This document shows positions 1 through 17,300 of a stretch of DNA of 64,000 bases, piece after piece. Under the pieces are notes generated by a model. That model had not been told where the DNA came from. It did no database searches and was given only the letters and a program-made list of their open reading frames with translations. Position 1 is the first letter of the stretch. Every line of letters starts with the position of its first letter. The DNA is from Chrysomallon squamiferum (Eukaryota; Mollusca; Gastropoda; Neomphalida; Peltospiridae), in the NCBI GenBank assembly GCA_012295275.1, contig CM022665.1:22845002-22909001 (forward strand), given 5' to 3'. The translations under genes and the position numbers were made by a program.

Positions 1-1365
1 TGTGTGTGGGAAAAAAACAGGCTGTCATCCTTGTGTTGTCATTAAAATGAACAAGTTATTGCTTTTTGTTTCGGAATTTCAAATCAACCTCATGATGATG
101 TATTATGTTAATCTCATTTCATATTCTCAGATGAGCACCGTTTATCCGGAACATTTAATACCAAAGAAAACAACAGAGACACAATTACATAACTTTGTTA
201 ACACCAGTTAAGAGATGAAATTCAATAACTGTTGTCAAGACAGATGAATTTCCCATGGGCTGGGCAAATAATATGACGGGTTTCATGATATCTGGGGGAA
301 ACTAGGGAAGAATGATGATATCAAATTTGCGTTTCGCCATAAAACAGGGTTTTAAATCCTCGTTTATTAGCTCAATATTTTGGCGAGTTGGCATCGCTCA
401 TTATAATGCAAATGAGATGGAGATTTAAAACAAATCTTTCACGGATGGAAGATTCGACATGTTGACCTCTGTTTTACGCTGTCATTTTGATGGCCATCGC
501 ATGATATCATCGCGCCGGCGCAATCACTGTGGCCACGTTGTAGCAGCAATAAAATACTGAAATGCCAAGATGCCTCATCAAGTGCGTTGGTGGAAAAGGT
601 TAAGTGCCAAGATACAAACATGAGAAATATAATTAACTGTATGCATTTCATTAATTAATACCGCAAAACAGTTTTCTCACAAATGCGGTGAAACATTTAC
701 TGTAATGGATTCTATCGATTTCGTGTATCGTTGAATAGAATAAAATAAAATAAAGTAAAATAAAATAAATAATAATAACAAATAAAATAAATAATTTCAA
801 TTTTGGACATGTTTAGCTGCATGTTCAGTGTTTAAATTATGTAAAAATTCTAACAGTGTGTTACTATTTTAAGTTTTGGATCCATAACTAATTCGTTCTT
901 TTGTTTTTTTAAAACATTCCCCGAAAAACTAAATTTGTGTCTTTAAATCCATGGAAATAAAAGAGGGAAAAAAATGGGGATAAAATAAATCCCGTAAGAA
1001 TATTGCTCTGGAATCGCATAGCGTCACATACAAAATACAGCATAAAATGTGGTCCTCTATAAATCAGTACTGATATTTAAAAAACGATAAATACGGTTTA
1101 TGGTGATGAAAACGATTTTTCTTTTACCAACAGAAGAGCGAATGTCCGATAAACGCATTTGGTATTGATGTATAAATATGTATAAAGGTTAGTAAGTGCC
1201 CAAACTGATTTAATCCCGTTATAGAAAGCCGCCCAGACTAAAACGTGCCTCTATTGGAATAAGAAGGATGAAGATGTAGCAGAAAGGTAGTCGAGACTGC
1301 TCTTTTACGTACAGGAACTTTCTATTCTTTCAGTACTTGTTAGAGTTACCGTTCGTGCGGAAATG

Positions 1366-1378
1366 AGCGCCCTCTGGC
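1366..1378 (-). promoter_or_regulatory. CTCF-core-like site
   Basis: On the minus strand this reads gccagagggcgct, which fits the conserved right-hand part of the bilaterian CTCF motif (SYAGRKGGCRC), while the left CCA of the consensus is not matched. It lies in a locally GC-richer patch. One match of this length can arise by chance. Confidence 0.25.
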
Positions 1379-2049
1379 CTCGAGTGGTCATCTGAATGTC
1401 ACTGATGCAGAATGCCAATTTCCTGGATCAAGAGTTCTGAGCCGCGAAACGGCACGCTTCTTTTTGTCTTCCATTGAAAAGCTTTAGACGTCTGTTTCAA
1501 AGGACGTTTTGTGGTCTGTTCATGCAGGAACACGAAGCCGTCGCTTTTACAAAGCAAATTAGCTATATTATGTACTTGGTTCGCGAATAAGCGGTGAATT
1601 TTTCAGAATTTTGTGACCATCGTGATAATACATTTCCCGTCATATTAAACGCATTTAAAGATGATTGGAGCAGAAGAGGGTAAAAATGTCAAGTGAATAG
1701 ATACACAGAGAACTGCCAGGTTAGAGAGGCGAAAATATGATTATTAGAAAATATAGAAGTGGTTCTATTGATTGGAATGTGAATGCAGCTGCCTGTGATA
1801 TATACTTTGATGAGCCAACTGAAAAATATTAACTAACAGCAGAAAGCAGATAAATTAAAAATATAGTTTTACATGCTTTAACTCTCATTTCTACAGAATA
1901 ATGGTGCCATCATTGTTCATAGTCTTTTGATTAATCTTTTTAGCAGATAAATTCTGTCTAATTTTTGAGAAAGAAGGAGAGAAAGAAAGAAAGAACAACC
2001 CAAACAAACAAACGTATATCTAATAAAAATGAAGATATATCTACGTCTC

Positions 2050-2070
2050 TGTGTGTGTGTGTGTGTGTGT
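2050..2070. repeat. (TG)n microsatellite
   Basis: An uninterrupted TG/GT dinucleotide run of about 21 bp, directly visible. Confidence 0.9.
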
Positions 2071-2805
2071 CTTCTTGAATGACAGCTCCAAGTAATCCTA
2101 TCAGTTCATTTGCTGTAACTTAAAGGCATTTGTTTTCACTTCCATGGGAAGATACATATTTGAGATTCTAACTGGACAACAATGGCAGCTGTGTTTTCTT
2201 ATCTCAGATTACCAGTTTTAAAAATCGCACTTTTAAAATATAATATAACAAATATGTTGAAATACTGGAACACAGATGTAAAGTTACTTTACACTGGTAC
2301 ACACTAATCCACGTCCTCACTGAAATAAGATTCTGTCATGCAAATATATGCGCATATATCTGTTTTACAATGGAATGGAACGGAAATTTAATAACGCACG
2401 TAATGTACTGTAGCTGTAATCTTATCGTGCAAACAGAATATGTGTTGAAAATTCATGCACTGATTTAACCTGACTTGTTTTATCGAATCTCCCCCACCCC
2501 CTAAAAAACCCAACGAAACAAACAAAAGCAACAACCCCCCCCCCAAACCGGAAAATCAGTTCTTCAAAGAAAGAAAGAAAAGCAAAAAAAAGAAAGAAGA
2601 AAAAAAATATCAAATTGTGGAAAGTATCAAAATAAAATAACTTTTCGTCATTGAACATATTTATAAAAAGTAAAAGACAGTAATAAAGGAATTTGTATAG
2701 GATTATGCTATGGCTTTGCAAAAAGTTGAAAGGCAAAACAAGACAGTCATAACAAAATAAGTTTCAAAAATCATTAAAAAAAATAAGTTTAAAAAATCTA
2801 TAATA

Positions 2806-2819
2806 AAAAAAATAATAAA

Positions 2820-2869
<50 letters not shown>

Positions 2870-2911
2870 TAATAATAATAGATAGATAGATAGATAGAAT
2901 AATAATAATAA
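2806..2911. repeat. Compound AAT / GATA microsatellite
   Basis: ATA/AAT units run from about 2806 to 2880 with one C interruption, then a block of GATA units (2881-2898), then AAT again. ORFs of poly-Ile or poly-Leu read from the minus strand here are artefacts of the repeat. Confidence 0.95.
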
Positions 2912-5324
2912 AAAACCCCAAAGAAACAACAATAATAAGGAAATGAAAAATACGAATGAAAACAAAGAAAAACAAAATCCCAACAATTTTATTATTATTA
3001 TTTTTTTTTTTTTTGGTGTTCTTTTATGTTTTTTGTTTGAGTGAATTCTCTCTACCTATGGTTTTTTTTAATTTTTTTTTATTTCTTCTCTCAACGTGAA
3101 CAAGTTAAAAAACAGTTCTGTTGCATTCCATTCTGGAATGGGATGATTCGAAATTCGTGCAGCAAGAGCGTTGAAAGATTTTACTCACACCGCGGGGATC
3201 ATTGGAGAAGCGTTGCTAATCAGAGCAATTTGCACGAGTGTTTGGCCAATTACCCGAACGTGACTGGCATTTTGTGAAAGGGATCCCACTGTCTGTGCAA
3301 TTCCCAGAAAGCAACACAATGGATTTTGCATGCGCCTTGCGTAGCAATATGAAACTACGTAACATTAGGATAACAAGTTTGAACTGCGCTTTGTGGGATG
3401 TTGAGGCATTCCACTGGTTTCGACAGTTTCAAATTTGTGATATCGATTCATAAAGCGTAATTGTCTTGACTTTCTGTGGGGGTATTTTTGAAAGAAAAAG
3501 AAAAGAAGAAAAAAAAGGATCGATGAGCATTTTTAAACAAGAAAATATTGCGAAATAATGTTATAATAATCAATATTCCGAAATTCTTTGGGGATTTTCT
3601 AAATAACTGTGGCAATGCATTTTGTTATAAAAATGTAAAAAATATGTTGCGAAATGTTTTAATTTGCTTACTTTTTAAAATCAGACATTCATTGTATATT
3701 GTTTCAGGATGGTAACAGAAACGAGCACTTTCTGGAAAGATAAATAAATAAATCTGTTTTTTTTTTTTTTTTCATGGCTTGTATTTTTCTTTCCAAGCGT
3801 TAACATGTTTTTATATACAGGGTTAGTATATGCATATTGTATTTCAAATAGAATACGTTTTTTATTTTTCGTTTTTTTAAAACTAACCATCTAGTTAAGA
3901 TTTGAATCATATGAATCGTACTGATATAATTATTTCAACGATAATAGCTCTTTCACATAGCATGATTAAAAAAAAAAACAAAAAAAACAACGAGAAAACC
4001 AATTCAAAGTGTATTCCAGCCAGATGCCAGAAGTTGCTTATTTAGCAGAACTATTTTGAAATACAAAGACGAGAATTTGTTAAGTGAAATTGAAAAATGT
4101 GTAATGAAGAAATTATTCAGAAATTGTTAACAGGAATGTGCGACCCTCGCCACACATCCGTTAGCTTTCTGATAAAGACGCCCAAAATATATACGGCATT
4201 ATTACACTAACAATTAAAGAAAGGAAACAGGAAGAGACATTTTGCCTCATGTGTTGCTAACGGTTTAGACTGTTTGATTACACCTAATTGGATTTATCTT
4301 TAGAGTAAGTAAGAATATGTCGTGTCTTGTACTGTCAGTTTGGTTTTCGTGGAAAAGTCTGTCAACGACACTGTGTCTAATTGCAGTCTGGGAATATTAA
4401 AGTAATATTAATTTATCCATGTTCGTGAATGTTGGTGACTATGTGTGTGCACAAATGCTTGTATGAATGTGTGCGTGCATGCGTGTATGTGTTTATGCAC
4501 GTATGCATATAAATGTATCTACATGTGTGATTTTCTATATTTATTGCATTATGATGGGGAGATATATTAACATATAGATAATATTAAACATACAAATACC
4601 ATTTAAAATTATTATAACAGCATAGAAGCTTATCATAAACTGTCCTCCCAACACACATACACATACACACAAAATATCCCCTCAAAATAATAATTGATGT
4701 ACTTATAATATATTAATTTTATTCTTATAATTAATCATACCAGTCTTCACTGGCATTTTTGTCTTCTACTTTTAATCATGAGAGAATTGCCACGATTGTA
4801 TGAAAAATTGCACAGGTTTTTTCAAGAGAAGGGAAAAAGGAGAGCAAAAAAAAAAAAAAAATCTTGTTACGTCTTGTCGCTGTGAGATAGACGGCTTACA
4901 GCTACAAATTACATTTCCTTGACACAAACGGCGAAACAAATCCATTCAGCTAATGGATTTACTGATGTTAGCTGCTCGATGCTGGACATGATATATGTTA
5001 GAAGAATAATCGTTTCATCCAGTAAGTAAAAAAACAATAAATAATAGAAAACATAGGCGGATCTAAGGGATGAGATCATTCCAGCTCGTGCCTAGCTATT
5101 TTTAGCATGCAATTAGTTCGGGACAGAAAATAAGGTGAAGCCCCCCAAAAAACAAAAAAAAAAAATAACAACAACAACAACCCCATAAAAACATATCAGA
5201 AAGAAAGAAATAAAGTAAGAAAAAAAAAGTTGAGCTCTGCGCAAATCTAGATAGTAGGAAAGGGGACAGCTAAAGTGAATTGCCTGTTTATATTTCCTCA
5301 CAATTTTTAACCCTTTTTTTTTCT

Positions 5325-5430
5325 TTTTCTTTCTTTCTTTTTTTTTCTTTCTTTGTTTCTTCTTCTTCTTCTTCTTCTTCTTCTTCTTCTTCTTCTTCTT
5401 CTCCTTCTTCTTCTTCTTTTTCTGCTTCTT
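5325..5430. repeat. (CTT)n microsatellite with T-rich flank
   Basis: A TTC/CTT trinucleotide array (core 5357-5429) follows a TTTC-rich stretch. It is a homopyrimidine tract of roughly 100 bp on the + strand, with few interruptions. Confidence 0.95.
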
Positions 5431-6045
5431 ATTAAAAAATAATTAAATTAAAATAATTTTAATGTAAATGTTATACTCAAAATAACTTTACCCATTCCTT
5501 TTCTTGAAAGTCTTAGCGTACATACAAGCACATACTTTTCTAAAGTCTTTGATCCACACCTGGAAACAAAGAAAGAAAAAGAAAAGAAAAGCAAAAGAAG
5601 GACAAAAAGAAAAAAGAAAACGAAAATCATTAAAAAGAAGTGGTGTAAAATATCGACTGTGAGACAGCTATAGAGAAAGTTTTGCACGCTTTGCTCTCAG
5701 TAATTAATAACAGGAATCAATGATTGTGAACTTCGCACAAGCCGTGTACTGCACCGTATAAAGGTGAGACTTGCAGAATTCCAATACGAAGTTTGATTTC
5801 AGTTATGCTAATTAGTGGGGTAAATCAGTGAGAAAATAATTGGCAAAAAATAAAAATATAAAAAAATAAAAAACAACACAATAATAATAATTATATATTA
5901 TCGGATAAAAAAAAAGGTAAAAACAACAACAAAATACCAAACAATCAAAAAGGGGGAAATTTTTTATTTATTTTTTTGTAAATAAATCAAGAAAATGGTT
6001 ATATATAATAATAATGAAACTTCCACTATAACATCTACTACCAAT

Positions 6046-6095
6046 GATAATAAATAAATAAATAAATAAAAAAATAAATAAAAAAATAAAAACAT
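6046..6095. repeat. (AAAT)n array
   Basis: Degenerate AAAT units interspersed with A runs. Similar AAAT-rich patches occur at about 7130-7210 and 9470-9500. Confidence 0.8.
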
Positions 6096-6364
6096 CTACG
6101 ATATCCTCGAAATTTACATTTAAAGATAACGTACTCACATTATACCAAAGAAAATTCTGTGTGTGTTTGTACAAACTTGTAAGCGGTAGTTGTATTTCTG
6201 GGCAAACAAAGTTAAGCATTCTTGTATGATAGTTGAGATAGCTACAGAGATTCTGTCATAAATGTTCAACTTATAAATGTTTTTAACACAGACAACACAG
6301 AGCGCTAGAGCAGAAAATATTTAACTTTAGTAGCCATGTTATTTTTATACATACATACATTCTT

Positions 6365-6365
<1 letters not shown>

Positions 6366-6435
<70 letters not shown>
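6366..6435. repeat. (CA)n microsatellite
   Basis: About 70 bp of uninterrupted AC dinucleotides, flanked by looser ACAT/ACAC sequence on both sides (6345-6460). Confidence 0.95.
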
Positions 6436-6436
<1 letters not shown>

Positions 6437-7751
6437 TTACCCACATACACACATGCGCGTGAGGTCGTGACTGGATTTTGTCCTCCTACGCCACTGCGTT
6501 CCCGAATATTGTCTATGTGCAGAGTCTAATCAGACGTACATAAGACAGAGAATATTCAAAATCCTAAAATACATATACACATTCATACACAGACATACAT
6601 ACACACATAAACAAAAAAAGTTAAAACAAATTTTGAACTTTTTCATAAATAATTTAACTCAGTTACATAACACGTACGTCGTGATGTTGCAAGATCAACC
6701 CTCCCTGGTGGACTCGTTGAACTTTGTTTCATTCCAGCTATTCTTGCACCGGTTTCTGGCAGGTTTTGCAGAGATCAGTTTTAGTCTACGATGTGTTTTT
6801 GTTTTATTGAACATATGTTAAAAATAATAACGACAACCCCGACAATGGCAATACCACCAAAAACATCAACAACAGTTACATTTAATAAATGATCAGAACA
6901 ATATGTGTGTTTATTAGTTCAATTTTAGATAATGATTCGTTTACTTTCAGGAGTTTATAATTACTACAATACAGTGAACCTGTCTGAACAATTAATATTT
7001 TAAAGAACTGGTGGTAAAAAAAAAAAAAATAAAAAATAAAAAATAAAAATTAGAAATAAATTAAAAAAAAAAAACAGTAATAATGAAAATAATAATAATA
7101 ATAATAACAATAATAATAAAATAAAAGATATAATAAAATAAAACAAAATAAATAAGTAAATAAATAAGTAAATAAAAAAATAAATACAAAAATAAATAAA
7201 TAAATAAAACCCAAACAAACCAAAAACCTTTTTAAGTTCATTTCGGTACAGTAATTATATGCTGTAAGGAACATAACATTACTGTTACACCTACGAAGAA
7301 TAAACAGTCATATCAAATCAAAATTTTAAGGAACTTTATGAGCACTGATGTGATCAGTACCTTGATCCGGTTTTATACGATAATTCAATTGCTTTAAGTC
7401 ACTTATGATCACGCAGTATTTATAAGATTTCTATACTTTGAAGCAGACATGTCTGTATCTAATGTGCTAAAGCACTCAAAGTCATAAAGAAGAACGCAGA
7501 TAGGAAACAGCAACTGTGGTGTCAAACCCATCATATGTGCCAGTGTTAAATAACAAGACGTTTCTACGCGATGTACTCTCTATGGCGCGCATCATAACAA
7601 ACACACCTCCTGCTTATTACTTGGCCTTTGTTTTTCAGTGTTGGCATAGATGCCAGTTCTCAAATGGATGCTAGAGTACATGTATGTTACAAGATGGAAA
7701 AGGGCAAGGCACGTCGTGTGAGTCTGTAAATTAAGATGAGAGACGTGAACT

Positions 7752-7756
<5 letters not shown>

Positions 7757-7843
<87 letters not shown>
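7757..7843. repeat. (AG)n microsatellite
   Basis: A perfect AG run of about 87 bp, trailing into gatagataag. Minus-strand ORFs of Ser-Leu repeats here are artefacts of the array. Confidence 0.97.
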
Positions 7844-11146
<3,303 letters not shown>

Positions 11147-11203
11147 AACAGTTAATACAGTAAAGAAAACAAAATAACTAAGACACCTTAAAAAAATAGA
11201 ATA

Positions 11204-11205
<2 letters not shown>

Positions 11206-11236
<31 letters not shown>
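11206..11236. repeat. Poly-A tract, 31 bp
   Basis: An uninterrupted A run. It could be a decayed retroposon tail, but no recognisable element body or target-site duplication was seen upstream. Confidence 0.9.
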
Positions 11237-11239
<3 letters not shown>

Positions 11240-12889
11240 GCATCGAAATACAAATAAAAGACGAAGGCAGAAGAAAACCTCCCTTGAAAAAATTTTATAA
11301 TTAACCACAAAGGTTCAAATAAACAACTTCTAAAATAAACAAATTAAAACAAAAAGAAATAGCATGTCATTAAAATTAATGCAGACTCTTTTTTTGTTGT
11401 TTTCTTAAAAAGATTTATTATGCAGGAAATAAATGACAACATGAGTAACTCAGCCTCAAACCAGAATGAAGTCTATGCTTTTGCAGCCAGCATAGTTAAC
11501 TGCTGCAATATGATCATGGATTTGCATCGTTTACTTCTGACAATATTCTCATGATTGCTAAGAAATTGATTTCCCTGGAATCTGAATAATTTCCTTGTTA
11601 TTAGTTCTAATCAGTTTTTAAACAAATTTATTCCCTGGAATTAAATAGCAATACAGATTTCAAGGTCATGTTCACGAGAAATGTAATTTAGGAAAAATCT
11701 TGTATTTGTTTTGACTGTTTTGTTTGAGTAAAATGTGGATGGTTGAAGGACAAAGGGTTAAAGACGTTAGGTCAGAATGTGACGACACGGGTCACTGGTC
11801 ATGCGTAACTCAATATAAAATATTCGCCAAATATTAAATCACATTACATCTTGCGTCGCGTGCGATTTCAGTATGATAATCTGTTGGTAAAGCATTCAAA
11901 GAAGAATTATTAAGACTGCACACGGTATACTGCACGACATTAGAAACGCACATCACAGAGGATTGTTCCAAACTGAATGAGCAACAGAAGAAAAAGTACA
12001 AATTCGAACAGATACATATACATTGTATATTATCATCATCATTGCAATTCTTATTATTTATTTATTTTAAATATAAATACTTTTCTGAGCTTTTGAAAGT
12101 TAAATGTCTCTGACATTATCATTCAAAGCTAAATACTTGAAATTGTTTTGTTTTTTTCTTCTTTTTTAAAATTAACTGACATATTGTTAAACACAAAATA
12201 GGAACATTTAGGAATACACCATTAGCAGGATTGTAAAAAGGAACACTGATATTTCAACTGTTGCACCACTAAATTAGATGCTTTCTTTTATACTGATGTT
12301 GCAACGATCCAGATCAGGTTTATTCAGATAATATGAATATTTTGTTTACCTTTTTAAAATGTTCACATAAAATTACTTTAAATATTTACAAATAATATAT
12401 AGGGATTTATTTAAAAAATCAAGGTAATTCTAAATGAAAATCACATTAAAATCCAACATACAAATACTGATACTAATATCAGTACTCCAGAAACAAAAAG
12501 TCAAAGAAACTGAAAATCACGTGACATTTTTCAGTAAAATGAAACCCACGAAGACGGTAGGATTATGTAAACAGTTCATCGACTTCGTCGTTAATAATTC
12601 TGTTAACAATAGTGAAATATTTCGAGTGTTTACTCGCGTTCTGTTTGCATTAAACACAACCCACTTTCGTCCCAGAACGTCACAGTGGAATGCAAGTCCA
12701 ATACGTTCTAATTGTTATTTGAAAACGCCAAAGGCAAAGCAAATAAAAAAATGTGAAGTTTAAAAAAATAAAATTAAGTTAAAAACCTTTCAGGTTGCTC
12801 CTAAATCATCATTTCTGGACCGATTTTCATTTCCCGGAGAACGAATGACGAGTTAAAGTGTATAATGTAGTTAAGTAATGTTGGTGTTT

Positions 12890-12995
12890 CAATAGCGAGC
12901 CGGGAGGAAATCACAGTGAAATTACTTCCTCGCCCATTTCCCCCTTTGCCAAGTTTTCGTCCGTGTAGGTGGCCCGCGGCGCGGCGCAGTGCATG
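12890..12995. promoter_or_regulatory. Small CpG-rich island
   Basis: A patch of about 100 bp that is far GC-richer than its surroundings. It includes acttcctcgccc (an ETS-like GGAAGT core on the other strand) and a run of CGCGGCGCGGCG type around 12972-12986. It could be a promoter, an enhancer or an untranslated exon. No ORF is supported. Confidence 0.3.
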
Positions 12996-13891
12996 ACTTC
13001 GTTAAGCTTGATCAGTGATAATAACACATCCAACCGTCAGACTTGCGCGTGTATTCCTTGGCGCTCATCACAACCTTTCACGCTTTATTTGGAAATTGAT
13101 TCAGTCGCAGTCTGACTTTGTTTGGGTTCGCCTGCATTGTGCCCCTATTTTTATAGATGTTTTCATTTCATTATTGGCGAAACTTTTAAGTTGCCAAGTG
13201 TAAAATACGAACATATTTTGGTTTCCTTCATTCGAAGATTAAAGCCTTATTTACAATTTGTGCTTTTGAATAAGCAGTCCTTCCAAAAAAAAAAAAAAAA
13301 AATAATAAAAAAATAAAAAAATAAAATAAAAATAATAATAATAAAAATAAAAAATAAAATAAAATGAGTGGCCAAGATGTAATATCAAAATAATATGTTA
13401 ATATATAATGCTATGATTAATGCATGTGTAGCTGACTAAACATGCTGGAATATATTTATAAATAATCTTGACTGAATGAATAATTATTCAACATAATTAT
13501 ATTATTAATAAAGGATTTTAGGTTTCGGTCACATGATTTTGTAACGATAGTTTAAAAGGGAAATCTGTTTTCGTTACACGCTTAATCTTTTAGATAGCAA
13601 TTAGAAATATTTTATAATATGGTTTCCTAATTCACTTTGAAAACTAAATAATTAAAACGTGATTTGAAGAAAATGTAAATTTTTAGTTATATAAATACTA
13701 TGTTTTATGTGTGTCTGTATGGAAAAAAAGAGAAAAGAATAATAATAATATAAATATATTTGCAGAATATGAAAAAAATACCTACATATTTCACATGGAT
13801 TTTGTCACAAAATGTAGACACAGCTTATTTATCAATATAACTAAAATAGCCTTTTTATTTAATACTGTATTGTTTCATATATTAGTGAATG

Positions 13892-13914
13892 TTTTTTTTT
13901 TTTTTTTTTTTTTT
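13892..13914. repeat. Poly-T tract, 23 bp
   Basis: An uninterrupted T run, followed 23 bp later by a 12-bp A run. The pair could form a hairpin. Confidence 0.9.
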
Positions 13915-14186
13915 ATCCCCGCTAGGAAGAGCAGCCAAAAAAAAAAAAATAAAGAATAAAAAAACTCCAAATAAAAGTAATCTCCATTCTGCAAAATTTT
14001 ATATAGGTTTTCTCGATTATCTCTCTTGGTTATAGCCCGTAGCGGAATTGTTCAGTAATCTCCCTTCGTTAGAAACGCCGGTAGGGTTTCCCTGAAGACA
14101 GCTGCGCTTTATACTAGGTCAACTGCAGGTGATCCGGAAATTAAAGGCTTCGTTAGAAATCTGCTCTGGGAGTGAAATAAAGTACA

Positions 14187-14203
14187 CTCGTTCACTGAAC
14201 GAG
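14187..14203. repeat. Perfect short inverted repeat, 7-bp arms with 3-bp spacer
   Basis: ctcgttc-act-gaacgag reads the same on both strands apart from the spacer. It lies in the complex patch 14000-14230, which also has a 12-bp direct repeat (cttcgttagaaa at 14064 and 14148). Confidence 0.7.
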
Positions 14204-14287
14204 AACGATTTGTTTACAACACACTTTATACTCAGTTCAAAACAATACGTCTGGAAAATATACAGGAAAACTTAATTATAAATTTTG

Positions 14288-14322
<35 letters not shown>
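14288..14322. repeat. Poly-A tract, 35 bp
   Basis: A long uninterrupted A run, among the longest homopolymers in the window. Confidence 0.9.
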
Positions 14323-14324
<2 letters not shown>

Positions 14325-17300
14325 TGTATTATTTCGTTATACTTTCAAAGAGATTGTATTTATAAAGTTTACAGACGCCAATTTTTACATCATTTCACTA
14401 AATCTGTAAAGAGAAGCATCTATTATACACATTTCAAAAGAACACATTCTCACTTAAAAATGTAAACGTTATTTTCATGGTAACCATTAAAACGGAATTT
14501 GCCAGGTTTTCTTGAGCACTCATTCCTTCACGGACGCGACTGCTAGCTGGCTTTAACAGATGACGTAGACACGAAAGGCGTGCTTAAACAAATCATTTGA
14601 TCTATAATAGGTAAACTATTACTGTAGAAAAAGAAACAATATCAAACAATAACAACAAAAAATATATTTCTCGTTGAAACATTTGTAAAGGTTTTTATAT
14701 TTAAATATTTGATTCCATATTTGAATAAATGTCAAGGTTTATGCAAAGATTTTGGATTTCTTATAATTTATTAAGTTAAATAAAGGTTTATATATAATTT
14801 TATAAAGTAAATGTTTAAATATTTCATTCATGTATTAAATAAGTAAAAATGTATATGTAAGTAGTTTATTTCATGATTTGATACAATAGCATTAAATAAA
14901 ATTAACAGTATATGATAAAGGCATTTCATTAATATATTAAAAGAATAAGCTAATGCATTAAAGTTTTATTTCGTATAAAAGTAGGAAGAAAAAGTAAAAG
15001 TTTATTTTTGAAAATTTACATCATAAGTCAGATTAAAAGTTTATGCTTAAAATGTGATTTTATATATTAAATGAAAATAAATATGTTTTTCATCGTGTGA
15101 AATTACATTTAATGATGCACGTCCGGTATCTTTGAAACTTAGGACGACATAACCTTGAGACTGGTCGATCATTCTGACCTGGCACCTATTAAAAAATCAT
15201 CATTTATTGTTCCGATGTTGTCAGAAGACCAAATGCGTTATATAGATACATCTCTTCAAAGTGTCTGGTACAGATTCCCTATGATTCCATCTAAATAGTG
15301 TATCTCTCCCCTTAGTAATGAACGTTTATATCGATGGCAACCAAACATGCTATTGGGACACTACTGTCTTCATGCAATTTTGCAATAAATCTGCACATTT
15401 TAACTGTACAAATGTGGCTTTGTCGATTAAACAGGTCGTTTGTTATTTCATGAATTTCTCTAAGTTCCAGACATAAAGGTCTCTGTGTGGAAATAAATAT
15501 TCAGATGCTCTTCCCTGAATACACGCTTGTCCCATTTAGATTATGACGAATAAGACATAAAAAAGGATAAGAAACTAATATAATAATCACATCGCAGACG
15601 CCATGTAATTTGAAATGTCCATAATTTAGAGCTCTGTAAGACACTGTATAGTTAAATATTTTACGTAGATTTAACAGAACAAGATAACAGAGCATAATAT
15701 ATTAATTCAGTCTGCTTAATGCATCGTAAAATACTAAGTGTTTAGATTGGTTTTTGTTATTGTTATGTTTAGACCAACTTAAGTACCATGTCTGGATCGA
15801 TTTTCACATACTTATACAGGGAGAAAGCTTTAGTCTAATTAACTGCTAAATGTGTATTCGAATCAAGTATTTACAGTGTTCGTATATTATGTACAATTAT
15901 TTATATCGTACACTTACTTAACGGTGAATTTCAACAATAGCATACACAGAATATACAATTATGATGCATGTTTCAGTGATTCTATTTTTTCCTCTTTAAC
16001 TTCTCCGATCGTTAATTGTATTTTAGAAATGTATTGATGTGAAGACGTATCGATAATGCAGGAATCCCATTATCGCTGAACACAATGGGAATTCAAGCAA
16101 AGAATACTCATCCTCGTTTACCCAGGCGAACATTTTCCATCTTATTGTTTTCACCGATGAACCGAGCTAACAAGTACATGCAGCGATTAACTAGAATCGT
16201 CGTTATGTGTCATAATGTTGGTTCTAAATGGTGATCGTTATAATAGATTATATTAAATAATATGTATTTCTGCATTTATAATGACACATATCAAGAGGAG
16301 TGGTAGATAGAAGGTTCAACAGTTGTAAAATTCTAGTACTTGTACTGATCCTAAATCTACAGAAGAAGGGTGTTACAAGGAAGAATACTTTTCCCCCGAT
16401 TTTGTTTTGTCTTTGGCAGAAACTCTTTGGCATGCTCGAATAGTTTTTTGATGGAAACTTGTTACAAAACAAATAAAATAAAATAAACAAAAAGTTATAC
16501 CCACACCACAGACCAGGCTTCTAATTAACTGACAAAGCAACACCATTTTTGATAGACTGATAAAATGTGTGAATGTAGTTAGGATATACGTTCAAAAGGT
16601 AATTTCAAAGTTTTAACAAATTGTTGCTAATTCCAAAACAGATTCGCTAACAGTATGCAATAAAACTGTTCCAGTAAGAATATAAAACATAAAATAAAAG
16701 AAAAGAAATAATCAATAACAATGTAGCAAAGAACAAAACAAAACCATCAAACAAACAAACAGTCAAACAAACAAAAAACAAACAAACAAACAAACAAACA
16801 AACATGACAATAAATAAATAAATAACTGAAATTATAAACACTTTTACCGATTTGAACATTAAACGAGAAGGACGTTATAAACCCATAAAATTATAAAAGC
16901 AAAGCGTGCTTTGTTTTTGTTTTTTTCCTTGCAAAGTAACACACCAAATCATTTCATAAAGTTTTTATAACGATGTACGGGATAATGCAATTTCATAACC
17001 ACATCCAGCCCTAGACGAACGATGGCTACCACTATATCAAATTAAATGAATCTATCGTCATAAAGACACTGTAATATCGTGGATGGGTGCGGATGAAATT
17101 GCATTATGCAGTCGAATAGCCAATATAAACTCTTGCATAAAGAGTAAATCGTGCCTGATGATGGCTAATAGATAGAAGGATGAGGCGATTTCTGTGTCCT
17201 TAATGTAACAAAGTAATCCGGGGAAAGACATTTTCAGAAAATTGCAGTACATTAATGATTCTGCTTGGGAAGGAAAACTTCTTTATGTTATGGCCGCTGG

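Larger units (their letters stand above)
1..7756. other. Non-coding AT-rich region with GC-richer patches
   Basis: No gene could be supported. The stretch holds simple repeats (annotated separately) and three less AT-rich patches that look more complex than background: about 240-620, 1210-1560 and 3110-3450. The last is open for 78 and 71 codons in overlapping frames but has no splice sites or recognisable protein. Homopolymer and A-rich clusters occur at 720-800, 2560-3020, 4845-4861, 5150-5230, 5575-5640, 5840-5960 and 7015-7215. Confidence 0.5.
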
